Translations under genes and position numbers: made by a program
NCBI GenBank assembly: GCA_021647805.1
Contig: JAKITZ010000031.1
Span: 1 to 14,923 of the forward strand
Direction: 5' to 3'
DNA length: 14,923 nt
Origin: Robiginitomaculum sp.
GTDB taxonomy: Bacteria; Pseudomonadota; Alphaproteobacteria; Caulobacterales; Maricaulaceae
Part shown: positions 1-7,127 of the stretch, one piece after another
Layout: each line of letters starts with the position of its first letter
Numbering within the stretch: position 1 is the stretch's first letter
Notes under the pieces: model-generated
Seen by the model: the letters and a program-made list of their open reading frames with translations, nothing else
Database searches by the model: none
Told to the model about the DNA's origin: nothing

Positions 1-455
1 CCCTTGATTTCAAAGGGGAACATCCTGAAACGTCGGGCTTTTTCCGTCCCAAGGGCTTCGACTAACTCTTTTGATGCTTGCCACGAATTTTGCTTTGCCG
101 CCGGTAAATCAACAATAAAGTTCTGCCCGCTACGTTCGACGCTTAACAAACCGCTGGCACTAGCAAATGTCACCTTATCCAGATCAGGGTGTATGTGCCG
201 CAAAACACAAACTCCGCTGGCAAAAGCTGCATGACCACATAACGGAACTTCGGTTGTTGGAGTAAACCAGCGCAAACCCCAATGTGCGGGGTCATCACTT
301 GCAACGATAAACGCAGTTTCTGAAAGGTTGTTTTCCATAGCAATGTTTTGCATTAATACTGGATCAAGCGGTATTTTAAGAGGAATTACTGCCGCTGGAT
401 TGCCGGTAAACGCGCCATCACTAAAAGCATCTATTTGATAAATATCAAGTTTCAT
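1..455 (-). CDS. PhzF-family isomerase/epimerase, N-terminal part (cut by window edge)
   Basis: This is the first 151 codons of a PhzF-family protein; the C-terminal part lies outside the window. The translation starts MKLDIYQIDAFSDGAFTGNP and continues with MENNLSETAF (about residues 45-54) and LRWFTPTTEVPLCGHA (about 69-84). These three stretches are the hallmark N-terminal half of the diaminopimelate-epimerase-like PhzF fold: the Q-DAF-F-GNPAAV opening, the N-SETAF segment that contains the catalytic Glu in PhzF, and the F-P--E---CGHA segment. PhzF itself isomerises a phenazine precursor, but most family members have unknown substrates, so a phenazine role should not be inferred. The ATG overlaps the thiD stop in an ATGA, so it is very likely translated by coupling as the last visible gene of the folP-thiD run. 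The family call is secure; the substrate is unknown. Confidence 0.9.
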   Translation of the reverse strand, partial: MKLDIYQIDAFSDGAFTGNPAAVIPLKIPLDPVLMQNIAMENNLSETAFIVASDDPAHWGLRWFTPTTEVPLCGHAAFASGVCVLRHIHPDLDKVTFASASGLLSVERSGQNFIVDLPAAKQNSWQASKELVEALGTEKARRFRMFPFEIK

Positions 456-1258
456 TTATTTATCCTAAATGGCCAATTATGAGCCAATGGCCCGTGACCA
501 TTACCTAATTTTGGTGCATGAATTATCGCCTGTAGCATATATTCTCGTGCCATTCTTACCGCCTCGCCCAATTGTAAATCTTGCGCAAGATAAACAGCTA
601 TCGCACTGGACAAAGTGCAGCCAGTTCCATGAGTGTGTTTTGTATTAATTCTTGGACTTTCAAAAACCGTCTCCCCCTGTTTAGATAATAACAGGTCGTA
701 AATTGTATCTCCAGCTATATGCCCGCCTTTGATCAAAACAGCTTGCGCCCCCTTGGAGCGTAATATTTTTGCAGCTAGAAGCTGATCATCAGCACCTTCA
801 ATAGACACCCCGGTTAAAGCCTCAGCTTCTGGCGCATTAGGGGTAAGCAAATAAACCTGTGGCAACAAATCTTTGAGCAGAATGTTAATTGCATTTTCGG
901 ATAATAACTTGGAGCCGCCTTTGGCGATCATCACCGGATCAAGAACTATTGGTATTTGCTGGTCACGCAATTCTTCCGCCACCGCAGAAACAATATCCGC
1001 ATTGCCCAACATGCCGATTTTAATTATGTCTACAGCAAAATCATCAAGTACCGATTTTATTTGCGCTCGCACCAAGCTCGCATCCAAAAACTGCACCTGC
1101 TGCACACCGCAAGTATTTTGCGCAGTAATTGCAGTAATTGCGCTGGCCGCATAACTACCCAATACGGTTATCGTCTTTATATCCGCTTGAACACCAGCGC
1201 CACCACCGCTATCGGAACCAGCAATAGTCAGCACCACTGGTTGAAGCGGTTTACTCAT
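452..1258 (-). CDS. thiD: Bifunctional hydroxymethylpyrimidine kinase / phosphomethylpyrimidine kinase
   Basis: ThiD phosphorylates 4-amino-5-hydroxymethyl-2-methylpyrimidine twice to give HMP-PP, the pyrimidine half of thiamine, in the cytoplasm. The 268-residue length is normal for the family. Visible ribokinase-fold motifs are the substrate loop TIAGSDSGGGAGVQADIKT (11-29), KIGML (80-84), LDPVMIAKGG (106-115), LTPNAPEAE (138-146), VLIKGGH (174-180) and the anion-hole motif HGTGCTLSSA (210-219) with the catalytic-loop Cys214. The ATG lies inside the end of folP (8-base overlap), and its stop overlaps the next start (ATGA), so the three genes are probably cotranscribed and coupled. No thiamine riboswitch is possible in this tight spacing; expression must follow the upstream genes. 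Function is well supported by motifs. Confidence 0.96.
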   Translation of the reverse strand: MSKPLQPVVLTIAGSDSGGGAGVQADIKTITVLGSYAASAITAITAQNTCGVQQVQFLDASLVRAQIKSVLDDFAVDIIKIGMLGNADIVSAVAEELRDQQIPIVLDPVMIAKGGSKLLSENAINILLKDLLPQVYLLTPNAPEAEALTGVSIEGADDQLLAAKILRSKGAQAVLIKGGHIAGDTIYDLLLSKQGETVFESPRINTKHTHGTGCTLSSAIAVYLAQDLQLGEAVRMAREYMLQAIIHAPKLGNGHGPLAHNWPFRINK

Positions 1259-2084
1259 CGGTTTTTCCTTGAGAATCCACCGCTTTTAACACTCGCAGCA
1301 TTTGCACAGTTTCTCGCACATCGTGAACTCTAACCATTGCAATTTCTTGGTAATAAGCTGCCGCCACCAAAGCCAATGAACCACCCAAGCGATCGTCTGT
1401 AGGTGCAGAAAAGTCAAGCTCACCAATCATACGTTTTCGTGAAGCACCAAGCATCACCGGAAAATCAGTTTGCTGTTGTAGCTTGTCTAAATTGGCCAGC
1501 AGTTCCAAATTATCTTGCAAGGTTTTGCCAAAACCAATACCCGGATCAACAAGAATATTTTTCTTGGCGACACCTGCTTGCAAAGCGGCATCAATTCGGC
1601 TTTGCAAGAAATCCAACACCTCACAAAACACGTCCTTATAGGCCGGAGCATTTTGCATGGTTTTAGGCTCACCTTGCATGTGCATCAGAACCATTGGACA
1701 ACCAAGCTCGGCCGCCACATTCAAAGATGTTGTATCATGACGCAAAGCACTAACATCATTCCAAATATCAGCCCCTATAGCTATTGCTTGCTCGGCCACT
1801 TGTGGCTTCATAGTATCAATAGAGATCGGTACTTCTGATTGCTGGCGGATAGCGGTAATAACTGGCAAAACACGTGACAATTCTTCAGCCTTGCAAACCG
1901 GCAATGACCCCGGCCTTGTGCTTTCGCCACCAATATCAACAATGTCAGCCCCCTGCCCGATCAAAGTAAGAGCATGTTTTATCGCCAGATCAGGGTCAAC
2001 ATATCGCCCGCCATCGGAAAAGCTATCTGGCGTTACGTTTACAATTCCGCAAACCAATGGCCGATCTGATGACCTAAAATTCAT
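1251..2084 (-). CDS. folP: Dihydropteroate synthase
   Basis: DHPS condenses p-aminobenzoate with dihydropterin pyrophosphate to make dihydropteroate in folate synthesis; it is the target of sulfonamides. Counting from the ATG at 2084 the protein has 277 residues. Motifs in order are GIVNVTPDSFSDGG (about 13-26), GADIVDIGGESTRPGS (about 45-60), the SIDTMKP strand (about 88-94), NDVSAL (about 109-114), LMHMQGEP (about 133-140), DPGIGFGK (about 180-187) and the phosphate-binding GASRKRMIG (about 213-221), plus RVHDV near the end. An upstream in-frame TTG at 2102, only 3 bases past the ftsH stop, would add six residues and has a weak AAGG ten bases before it. I prefer the ATG, but the choice is open. 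The gene follows ftsH closely and overlaps thiD by 8 bases. In many alphaproteobacteria glmM follows folP; here it does not. Confidence 0.95.
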   Translation of the reverse strand: MNFRSSDRPLVCGIVNVTPDSFSDGGRYVDPDLAIKHALTLIGQGADIVDIGGESTRPGSLPVCKAEELSRVLPVITAIRQQSEVPISIDTMKPQVAEQAIAIGADIWNDVSALRHDTTSLNVAAELGCPMVLMHMQGEPKTMQNAPAYKDVFCEVLDFLQSRIDAALQAGVAKKNILVDPGIGFGKTLQDNLELLANLDKLQQQTDFPVMLGASRKRMIGELDFSAPTDDRLGGSLALVAAAYYQEIAMVRVHDVRETVQMLRVLKAVDSQGKTDE

Positions 2085-2105
2085 ATTGGCTCGAGCAGCC
2101 AAAAA

Positions 2106-4040
2106 TCACGCGCCTTGCGGCTCTGGCCCGTCTTTTTTTCCGGCCTTTGGTTTTTGCTTGGGCTTTTTACCGCCTGAAATCACCGGCACGGCAGCACCTG
2201 GGCCTTTTGATTTTGGAGTTTCTTCCGGATCAGGACGATTAGGCCGCTTGCCCTTAATCAAGCCCTCTATTTCCTCACCAGTTAAGGTTTCGAACTCAAT
2301 CAATCCTTCGGCAACGGCTTTCCAGGCTTTCTTGTGTTTAGTCAAAATTGTCCGCGCCGCAGCTTCGCCTTCATCAACAAAGCGTTTGGTTTCTTCCTCG
2401 ATCAATTTTGCGGTTTCTGGAGAGACTGAGCTACTTCGCATAATTTGCTGACCTAAGAACACTTCGCCGCCGTCATCACCATAAGAGATATTGCCCAATT
2501 TCTCTGAAAAACCCCATTTGGTGACCATGGCTTTGGCCAACCCAGTTGCCGCTTGAATATCAGAAGATGCACCAGAAGTAACATTTTTAGCTCCGAATGC
2601 TAATTCTTCAGCAACCCGTCCGCCCATCAATATGGCTAAACGAGATGTCATTTCTTCGAAGCTTTGCGAATATTTATCATCTTCTGGCAACTGCATCACC
2701 ATGCCCAAGGCTCGTCCACGGGGAATAATAGTTGCTTTGTGAACAGGATCTGCCGCCGGGACTTTGATCGCCACCACTGCATGACCGGCCTCGTGATAAG
2801 CAGTCATCCGCTTTTCTTTTTCGCTCATCACCATAGAACGCCGTTCTGCGCCCATCATGACTTTGTCCTTGGCATCTTCAAAATCTATCATGGTAACAAT
2901 GCGTTTTTCACGCCTTGCCGCCAATAAAGCTGCCTCATTACATAGATTTGCCAGATCCGCTCCGGAAAAACCGGGTGTTCCTCTGGCAATAACTCGAACA
3001 TCAACATCGGCAGCAGTTGGTATGTCTTTGGTGTGGATTTTGAGAATTTTCTCACGACCCAGAATATCTGGGTTTGGCACAGTTACCTGCCGATCGAACC
3101 TACCGGGGCGCAATAAGGCACTATCCAATACATCTGGGCGGTTAGTCGCTGCAATCAGGATAACACCCTCATTGGTTTCAAACCCGTCCATCTCGACCAA
3201 TAGCTGGTTCAACGTCTGTTCACGCTCATCATTGCCGCCACCAAGACCAGCACCACGAGAGCGACCAACAGCATCAATTTCGTCGATAAAGATAATACAA
3301 GGCGCATTCTTTTTAGCTTGCTCAAACATATCACGCACCCGGCTGGCGCCAACACCCACAAACATTTCAACAAAGTCTGAACCGGAAATAGTAAAAAACG
3401 GAACGCCAGCCTCACCAGCAACGGCCCTTGCAAGCAAGGTTTTGCCGGTTCCAGGAGGCCCGATTAACAACGCACCCTTCGGAATTTTTCCACCCAGTCG
3501 TTGAAACTTTGAAGGATCCTTTAAGAACTCAACAATTTCTTCTAACTCTTCTTTGGCCTCATCAATTCCAGCAACATCACCAAATGTTACCTTTGTTTGA
3601 TTTTCAGTCAGCAATCTGGCTTTTGACTTGCCAAAGCCCATAGCACCACCTTTACCGCCGCCTTGCATCTGGCGCATGTAAAACAACCAAAACCCTATCA
3701 ACAACATAATCGGAAGGAAGTTCATTAAAATTGTGAACAGTAAACCACGTCCTTCGGGCTTAACTGTAACATCAACTCCAGCATCACTTAGCTTGGACGC
3801 AAGTTCTGTATCAGGATAAGTGGTTGTTGAAGTAAACTGACCACCGCCGGTATAATTTCCAGATAGCTTCATACCGCTCAAAGTAACATCGGCAACTCTT
3901 CCAGCTTCGGCTTCACGCATCAAAGTTGAAAAACTTATCTCGCTAGCAGGCGCTTTACTGCCGCTACTTTGCATCATCGAAAACAAGGAAACCACCAATA
4001 AAATGATGATTGCCCACAAAAGAAGATTACGCATGGCCAT
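2106..4040 (-). CDS. ftsH: ATP-dependent zinc metalloprotease FtsH
   Basis: FtsH is a membrane-anchored AAA+ protease that extracts and degrades misfolded membrane proteins and regulatory proteins. The 644-residue protein has a first transmembrane helix (about 5-22), a short periplasmic domain, a second helix (about 101-121), an AAA module with Walker A GPPGTGKT (194-201), Walker B IIFIDEID (249-256), the second region of homology ATNRPDVLDSALLRPGRFD (298-316), and the protease zinc site HEAGH (416-420) with the likely third ligand Asp494 in SSDIQ. The C-terminal tail (about 590-644) is rich in Lys, Pro and Gly and looks disordered. The start at 4040 has a good ribosome site (AAGGA, 8 bases upstream); a second ATG lies two codons later. 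It sits after a 130-base gap with a candidate RpoH promoter, and 21 bases before the folP ATG. Confidence 0.98.
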   Translation of the reverse strand: MAMRNLLLWAIIILLVVSLFSMMQSSGSKAPASEISFSTLMREAEAGRVADVTLSGMKLSGNYTGGGQFTSTTTYPDTELASKLSDAGVDVTVKPEGRGLLFTILMNFLPIMLLIGFWLFYMRQMQGGGKGGAMGFGKSKARLLTENQTKVTFGDVAGIDEAKEELEEIVEFLKDPSKFQRLGGKIPKGALLIGPPGTGKTLLARAVAGEAGVPFFTISGSDFVEMFVGVGASRVRDMFEQAKKNAPCIIFIDEIDAVGRSRGAGLGGGNDEREQTLNQLLVEMDGFETNEGVILIAATNRPDVLDSALLRPGRFDRQVTVPNPDILGREKILKIHTKDIPTAADVDVRVIARGTPGFSGADLANLCNEAALLAARREKRIVTMIDFEDAKDKVMMGAERRSMVMSEKEKRMTAYHEAGHAVVAIKVPAADPVHKATIIPRGRALGMVMQLPEDDKYSQSFEEMTSRLAILMGGRVAEELAFGAKNVTSGASSDIQAATGLAKAMVTKWGFSEKLGNISYGDDGGEVFLGQQIMRSSSVSPETAKLIEEETKRFVDEGEAAARTILTKHKKAWKAVAEGLIEFETLTGEEIEGLIKGKRPNRPDPEETPKSKGPGAAVPVISGGKKPKQKPKAGKKDGPEPQGA

Positions 4041-4094
4041 AGAAGGCTTCCTTTATCTCTCCACCGAAATTTTTCGATGATCTGTTGATTGCCT

Positions 4095-4124
4095 TAAATG
4101 GGGTTTTATCCCCGATAAAACAAT
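4095..4124 (-). promoter_or_regulatory. Candidate RpoH (sigma-32) promoter for ftsH
   Basis: On the minus strand CCCCATTTA (4103-4095) matches the sigma-32 -10 consensus CCCCATNTA. Fourteen bases upstream is ATTGTTT (4124-4118), a partial match to the -35 CTTGAAA. Transcription would begin near 4088, leaving a leader of about 48 bases to the ftsH ATG. ftsH is heat-shock controlled in several proteobacteria, so the location makes sense. The -35 match is poor beyond TTG, and the spacer is itself a palindrome, so this is a candidate only. Confidence 0.45.
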
Positions 4125-4150
4125 GGTGAATTTAATCATATTGCACCATT
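4103..4150 (-). terminator. Adjacent inverted repeats after tilS, possible weak terminator
   Basis: Reading leftwards from the tilS stop, AATGGTG (4150-4144) pairs with CACCATT (4128-4122) across a 15-base loop and is followed by GTTTTATC, a short U-tract. Directly after comes a second perfect inverted repeat, GTTTTATC/GATAAAAC (4103-4110 with 4114-4121, 3-base loop). The stems are AT-rich and the U-run is only four bases, so this could be a weak terminator for tilS or an operator overlapping the ftsH promoter. Confidence 0.35.
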
Positions 4151-4170
4151 TTAGCACTTTCACTGCAAGT

Positions 4171-5466
4171 TTATGCGAATTGAGTGCCAGTTTCTATCCC
4201 CCGTGCTGCACCAACTGCCAATATTTCTTGTGGAGCCTCTGTGGCAAAAACAATTATTTTGTCCGTTTTACTTTGCAACACCGGCAATGTAGCACGAGCT
4301 GGATACGGCACCTGTTGTAATTCTTCAATTTGCCCAGACGTTAGTCTGTCCAGGCAATTTCCAAGCGGCAATAAAGTTCCTATTTCTGGTGCCACAATTA
4401 GCCACTTATTGTCAAATAACACCGATTGCCCAACAGAATTAACTTCTACCGAAAGGCCTGATTTACCAGCCCGCCCGCAAACAGCACCCGGATCACGAAA
4501 AATTCTGACTTCATTTTTTGTAAATTGCAACAAGCAGCCATTTATCGTGCCATCTTGTTCTGGCAATTTACGCCATGTAGCCACCAAAGCTCGCCCATTG
4601 TGCTTGGCACGCGAACGACCAGAAACGCCAAGCATTATTTTTTCAAGAAACCTTGCCAAAACAGTTTCATCAACTTTCTGTAATTTCTTGTTGTCAATTA
4701 CCGCAAAACCAAATTTATCAAAGACAACACAAGACAATAATTCTTCAACTTGGCTTTGCTCAATCTCTGCCAGTTTTTGGAATTTACCAATACCCAAACT
4801 AACAAGCTCTGTCTGCAAACCAGCCGCTTGTAATTCCGCCAATGACTGTCTAATTCGCACTCGCTCATACTGGCGGTCAGTATTAGCAGCATCTTCAATC
4901 CAGCCCAAACCTTGGGCTAGTAAATCATCTCGTAGCTGTTCTCGACATTGATCCAATAATGGCCGTAACACCCGCAAATCATAACCTGCTGGCCACACGG
5001 GAAATGGTGCTTCATAGCCCATTACAGCCAAACCACGCGCCCCTGAACCAGCCTTAATGCGCAACCAAAACGTTTCAATTTGATCGCTAGCTGTATGAGC
5101 CAACCATAAATGTCGCGACCCAAGTTGCCGACAAGCAGCGGCCAGTAAAGTATATCGTGCGGTTCTTGCTTGTGCATGCCCGACAAGATTTGCCCCGTTC
5201 CAATTAAGTATTTGCGCGTTGGCACCTAGCTCTTGCGCTTGCAACAATGCTTGGCACGCCTCTGCATCTGCTTGCTTTTTGATGCGATGGTTTACAATCA
5301 GCGCATGAACCGCCCGTCCGGTATTTTTACCTAATTGCAACAACTTAACCAACAAAGCCAAACTATCGCCACCGCCAGAAAACCCGACAACTAATGACTC
5401 ATTTGCTGACAAATGCTTCTCGCATTTCTCCAACAAAATATCAGGGTTACGGGCTACAACCAGCAC
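4171..5466 (-). CDS. tilS: tRNA(Ile)-lysidine synthetase
   Basis: TilS ligates lysine to the wobble cytidine of the CAU-anticodon tRNA-Ile, changing it to lysidine so that the tRNA reads AUA and is charged with Ile; it is normally essential. The 431-residue protein has the PP-loop ATPase motif SGGGDS (30-35) following VVGF, the NHRIKKQADAEA region (59-70), the segment LWLAHTASDQIETFWLR and GSGARGLAVM that correspond to the family AH--DDQ-ET and GSG-RGL motifs, then RPLLD and the ED-AN-D--Y-R-R-R block. The AHTASDQ version departs somewhat from the common AHHxDDQ. The start given is a GTG at 5466 inside the cpoB end (20-base overlap); an in-frame TTG at 5436 is an alternative, and neither has a clear ribosome site. 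Transfer of tilS next to ftsH is the usual alphaproteobacterial order. Confidence 0.93.
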   Translation of the reverse strand: MLVVARNPDILLEKCEKHLSANESLVVGFSGGGDSLALLVKLLQLGKNTGRAVHALIVNHRIKKQADAEACQALLQAQELGANAQILNWNGANLVGHAQARTARYTLLAAACRQLGSRHLWLAHTASDQIETFWLRIKAGSGARGLAVMGYEAPFPVWPAGYDLRVLRPLLDQCREQLRDDLLAQGLGWIEDAANTDRQYERVRIRQSLAELQAAGLQTELVSLGIGKFQKLAEIEQSQVEELLSCVVFDKFGFAVIDNKKLQKVDETVLARFLEKIMLGVSGRSRAKHNGRALVATWRKLPEQDGTINGCLLQFTKNEVRIFRDPGAVCGRAGKSGLSVEVNSVGQSVLFDNKWLIVAPEIGTLLPLGNCLDRLTSGQIEELQQVPYPARATLPVLQSKTDKIIVFATEAPQEILAVGAARGIETGTQFA

Positions 5467-6262
5467 GACGTTTTTCTATATCGGCTTTGGTCTTTACCGC
5501 TGCAGAAGCTGCTGGGTATTCACTAGGGAATAATTTCAACGTACGACAGGCTTCCTTTATGTCACCCATAACAGCAAAAGACGCGGCTAATTTAACCATA
5601 GCATCTGGCGCTCTGGAGCCTTTTCGAAAGCTCTTTAAGGACTGTAGATAATGATCAGCAGCTTTGGCAGCATCACCACGCACCATTTGAATTTCACCCA
5701 ACCAATAAAGAGCCTCTCCGCTCAAGTCATCTTTGGGGAATTCTACAACAAATGCCTGTAGAGAATTATATGCTTGGTCAAAAAAGCCACTTTCCAACAA
5801 TTTACGAGCAGCGGTAAACTTTGAATTTGCACTTGCAGGGTCAATTTCATCTGCATCAAGTTCTTGTACTTGTTCAACCGGCATATCAATTACACCACCG
5901 GTGATATAGCCACCTAATAATGACTTGGCCGCCTTGGCATCATCACGAGCAGATTTAACGTCCTTGTTCAACAATTCCAGTTCAAGTCTTAAGGTGTTAA
6001 TATCTTGCCGTTGGCGTTTATTCTCAAAACGTAATCGTTCGTTCTCGCCGACTTGATTACGCATTTGCCGCTCAAATGTATCTAATCTTTGCTGCAACTG
6101 TATCGCCGCTGGATCGCCAGTTAACATACGATCCTCCAACATCATTATCCGTTGGGTCAATGCATCAAGCCGTAAGCCAAGTTGTTTTCGCGATTCTGCT
6201 GCCTGTGCTGCCGAAAACGGCAATAAGAAGACGATCAGAATTCCTAAGGTAATATTTTTCAT
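5447..6262 (-). CDS. cpoB: Cell division coordinator CpoB (YbgF), Tol-associated periplasmic protein
   Basis: CpoB is a periplasmic partner of the Tol system that, in E. coli, coordinates peptidoglycan synthesis with outer-membrane constriction. The 271-residue protein has a signal peptide (1-21, hydrophobic core LGILIVFLLPF, likely cleavage after AQA), a long charged heptad-rich coiled-coil segment (about 22-110, including an EDRML and a RLDTFERQ stretch) and C-terminal TPR repeats from about residue 140 onward (for example ALYWLGEIQMVRGDAAKAAD). This is the standard CpoB layout. The gene is separated from pal by a 232-base gap containing repeats, so it may depend on read-through or its own weak promoter. 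No strong ribosome site is seen before the ATG. It overlaps the start of tilS. Confidence 0.92.
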   Translation of the reverse strand: MKNITLGILIVFLLPFSAAQAAESRKQLGLRLDALTQRIMMLEDRMLTGDPAAIQLQQRLDTFERQMRNQVGENERLRFENKRQRQDINTLRLELELLNKDVKSARDDAKAAKSLLGGYITGGVIDMPVEQVQELDADEIDPASANSKFTAARKLLESGFFDQAYNSLQAFVVEFPKDDLSGEALYWLGEIQMVRGDAAKAADHYLQSLKSFRKGSRAPDAMVKLAASFAVMGDIKEACRTLKLFPSEYPAASAAVKTKADIEKRRAGCSP

Positions 6263-6320
6263 ACCCGCACTTTCATAAATAATTAAAGCAAAAACAAGGC
6301 AGAACCTTGTTAGGTTTTAG

Positions 6321-6430
6321 AACATTTGCCAGCAAAAATGGATACCGGTTTTGCGGTGAGCAAATGTGACAAACGAAAAATTAACATTTGCCAGCAAAAG
6401 CTGCACCGATTTTACGGCAAGCAAATACGA
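6321..6430. repeat. Two tandem copies of an imperfect palindromic intergenic repeat
   Basis: The gap between pal and cpoB (6263-6494) holds two related units at about 6321-6370 and 6383-6430, offset by 62 bases. Both begin AACATTTGCCAGCAAAA and both end with GCAAAT. Each can fold: CATTTGC pairs with GCAAATG and, inside that, GCAAAA with TTTTGC in the first copy; the second copy keeps the outer pair and only part of the inner one. On the minus strand the core reads CGCAAAACCGGTATCC, which resembles from memory the short palindromic repeats abundant between genes in Rhizobiales-type genomes. The rest of the gap is AT-rich with nothing else recognised. Confidence 0.7.
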
Positions 6431-6494
6431 TACTCACGAATTTGCATTTTCTACCAATTAGAATACTTCCATTTCAATCTGAACCGGCAACGCT

Positions 6495-7037
6495 CTAACT
6501 AGAAGCACCAGAAACGATCGCGGTATGGGCATTACGATTTATTGACCATGCAGCACCAACTGAACGCGGATCAATAGGACGCTCTTTGCCATAGGAGATA
6601 GTTGTCACCCTTGAAGGATCAACACCTAAGTTCACCAAATATTGCTTGACAGAATTTGACCTTCTAGCGCCCAGTGCAAGGTTATATTCACGAGTACCGC
6701 GTTCATCACAATTACCAGCCACCAAAATTCGTGTGCGAGGATAACTGTTTAACCAAGCTGCCTGTTTTGAAAGAGTCGCCCGAGCTTCAGCGCTTAAAGT
6801 ATAGCTGTCATAAGCAAAATACACCCGATCGCCGGCATTGGTCGAGAACTCCTCAATCGAACCTGGCCTAGCCACGTAAACAGGCTCTGTAGTGTGGGTC
6901 TCCACCGATGTAACCCGAGAGCTGGTCGGCGACTGTACCGGGTGTGCGGTTGGTGTCGAAACTTGGGTTGTCTGCGGATCACTGGCACATGCAGAGACCG
7001 CAAAAGCAGCAGCAAGGCATAATAACTTGGTTTTCAT
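6495..7037 (-). CDS. pal: Peptidoglycan-associated lipoprotein Pal
   Basis: Pal is the outer-membrane lipoprotein that binds peptidoglycan and is recycled to the division site by TolB and the TolQRA motor. The 180-residue protein has a lipoprotein signal with lipobox VSAC and lipidated Cys17; residue +2 is Ala, consistent with Lol export to the outer membrane. A Thr/Ser/Pro-rich linker (about 20-60) precedes the OmpA-like domain (about 65-175), with the peptidoglycan-binding block NCDERGTREYNLALGARRS (109-127) including Asp111 and Arg126. Most Pal proteins have GHTDERG; here it is GNCDERG. A good ribosome site (AAGGGAAG, about 8 bases before the ATG) lies in a 90-base AT-rich gap after tolB; a -10-like TATTAT occurs there but with no convincing -35. 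Confidence 0.97.
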   Translation of the reverse strand: MKTKLLCLAAAFAVSACASDPQTTQVSTPTAHPVQSPTSSRVTSVETHTTEPVYVARPGSIEEFSTNAGDRVYFAYDSYTLSAEARATLSKQAAWLNSYPRTRILVAGNCDERGTREYNLALGARRSNSVKQYLVNLGVDPSRVTTISYGKERPIDPRSVGAAWSINRNAHTAIVSGASS

Positions 7038-7127
7038 TGTAGCTTCCCTTTAGCGGTTAAAAGATAAGTATTTTAGGTTATTTTTCTAAATTTTTCTATA
7101 ATACCAGAACAAACTAGCTCCGTTAGT

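Noticed and set aside
4..234. Plus-strand frame at the left edge
   Set aside because: Antisense to the PhzF-family gene, whose motifs are clear on the minus strand.
1891..4951. Long plus-strand open frames opposite folP, ftsH and tilS (for example 1891-2451, 2857-3504, 4184-4951)
   Set aside because: They are antisense to genes with clear family motifs, have no ribosome sites or recognisable domains, and follow from codon bias of the real strand.
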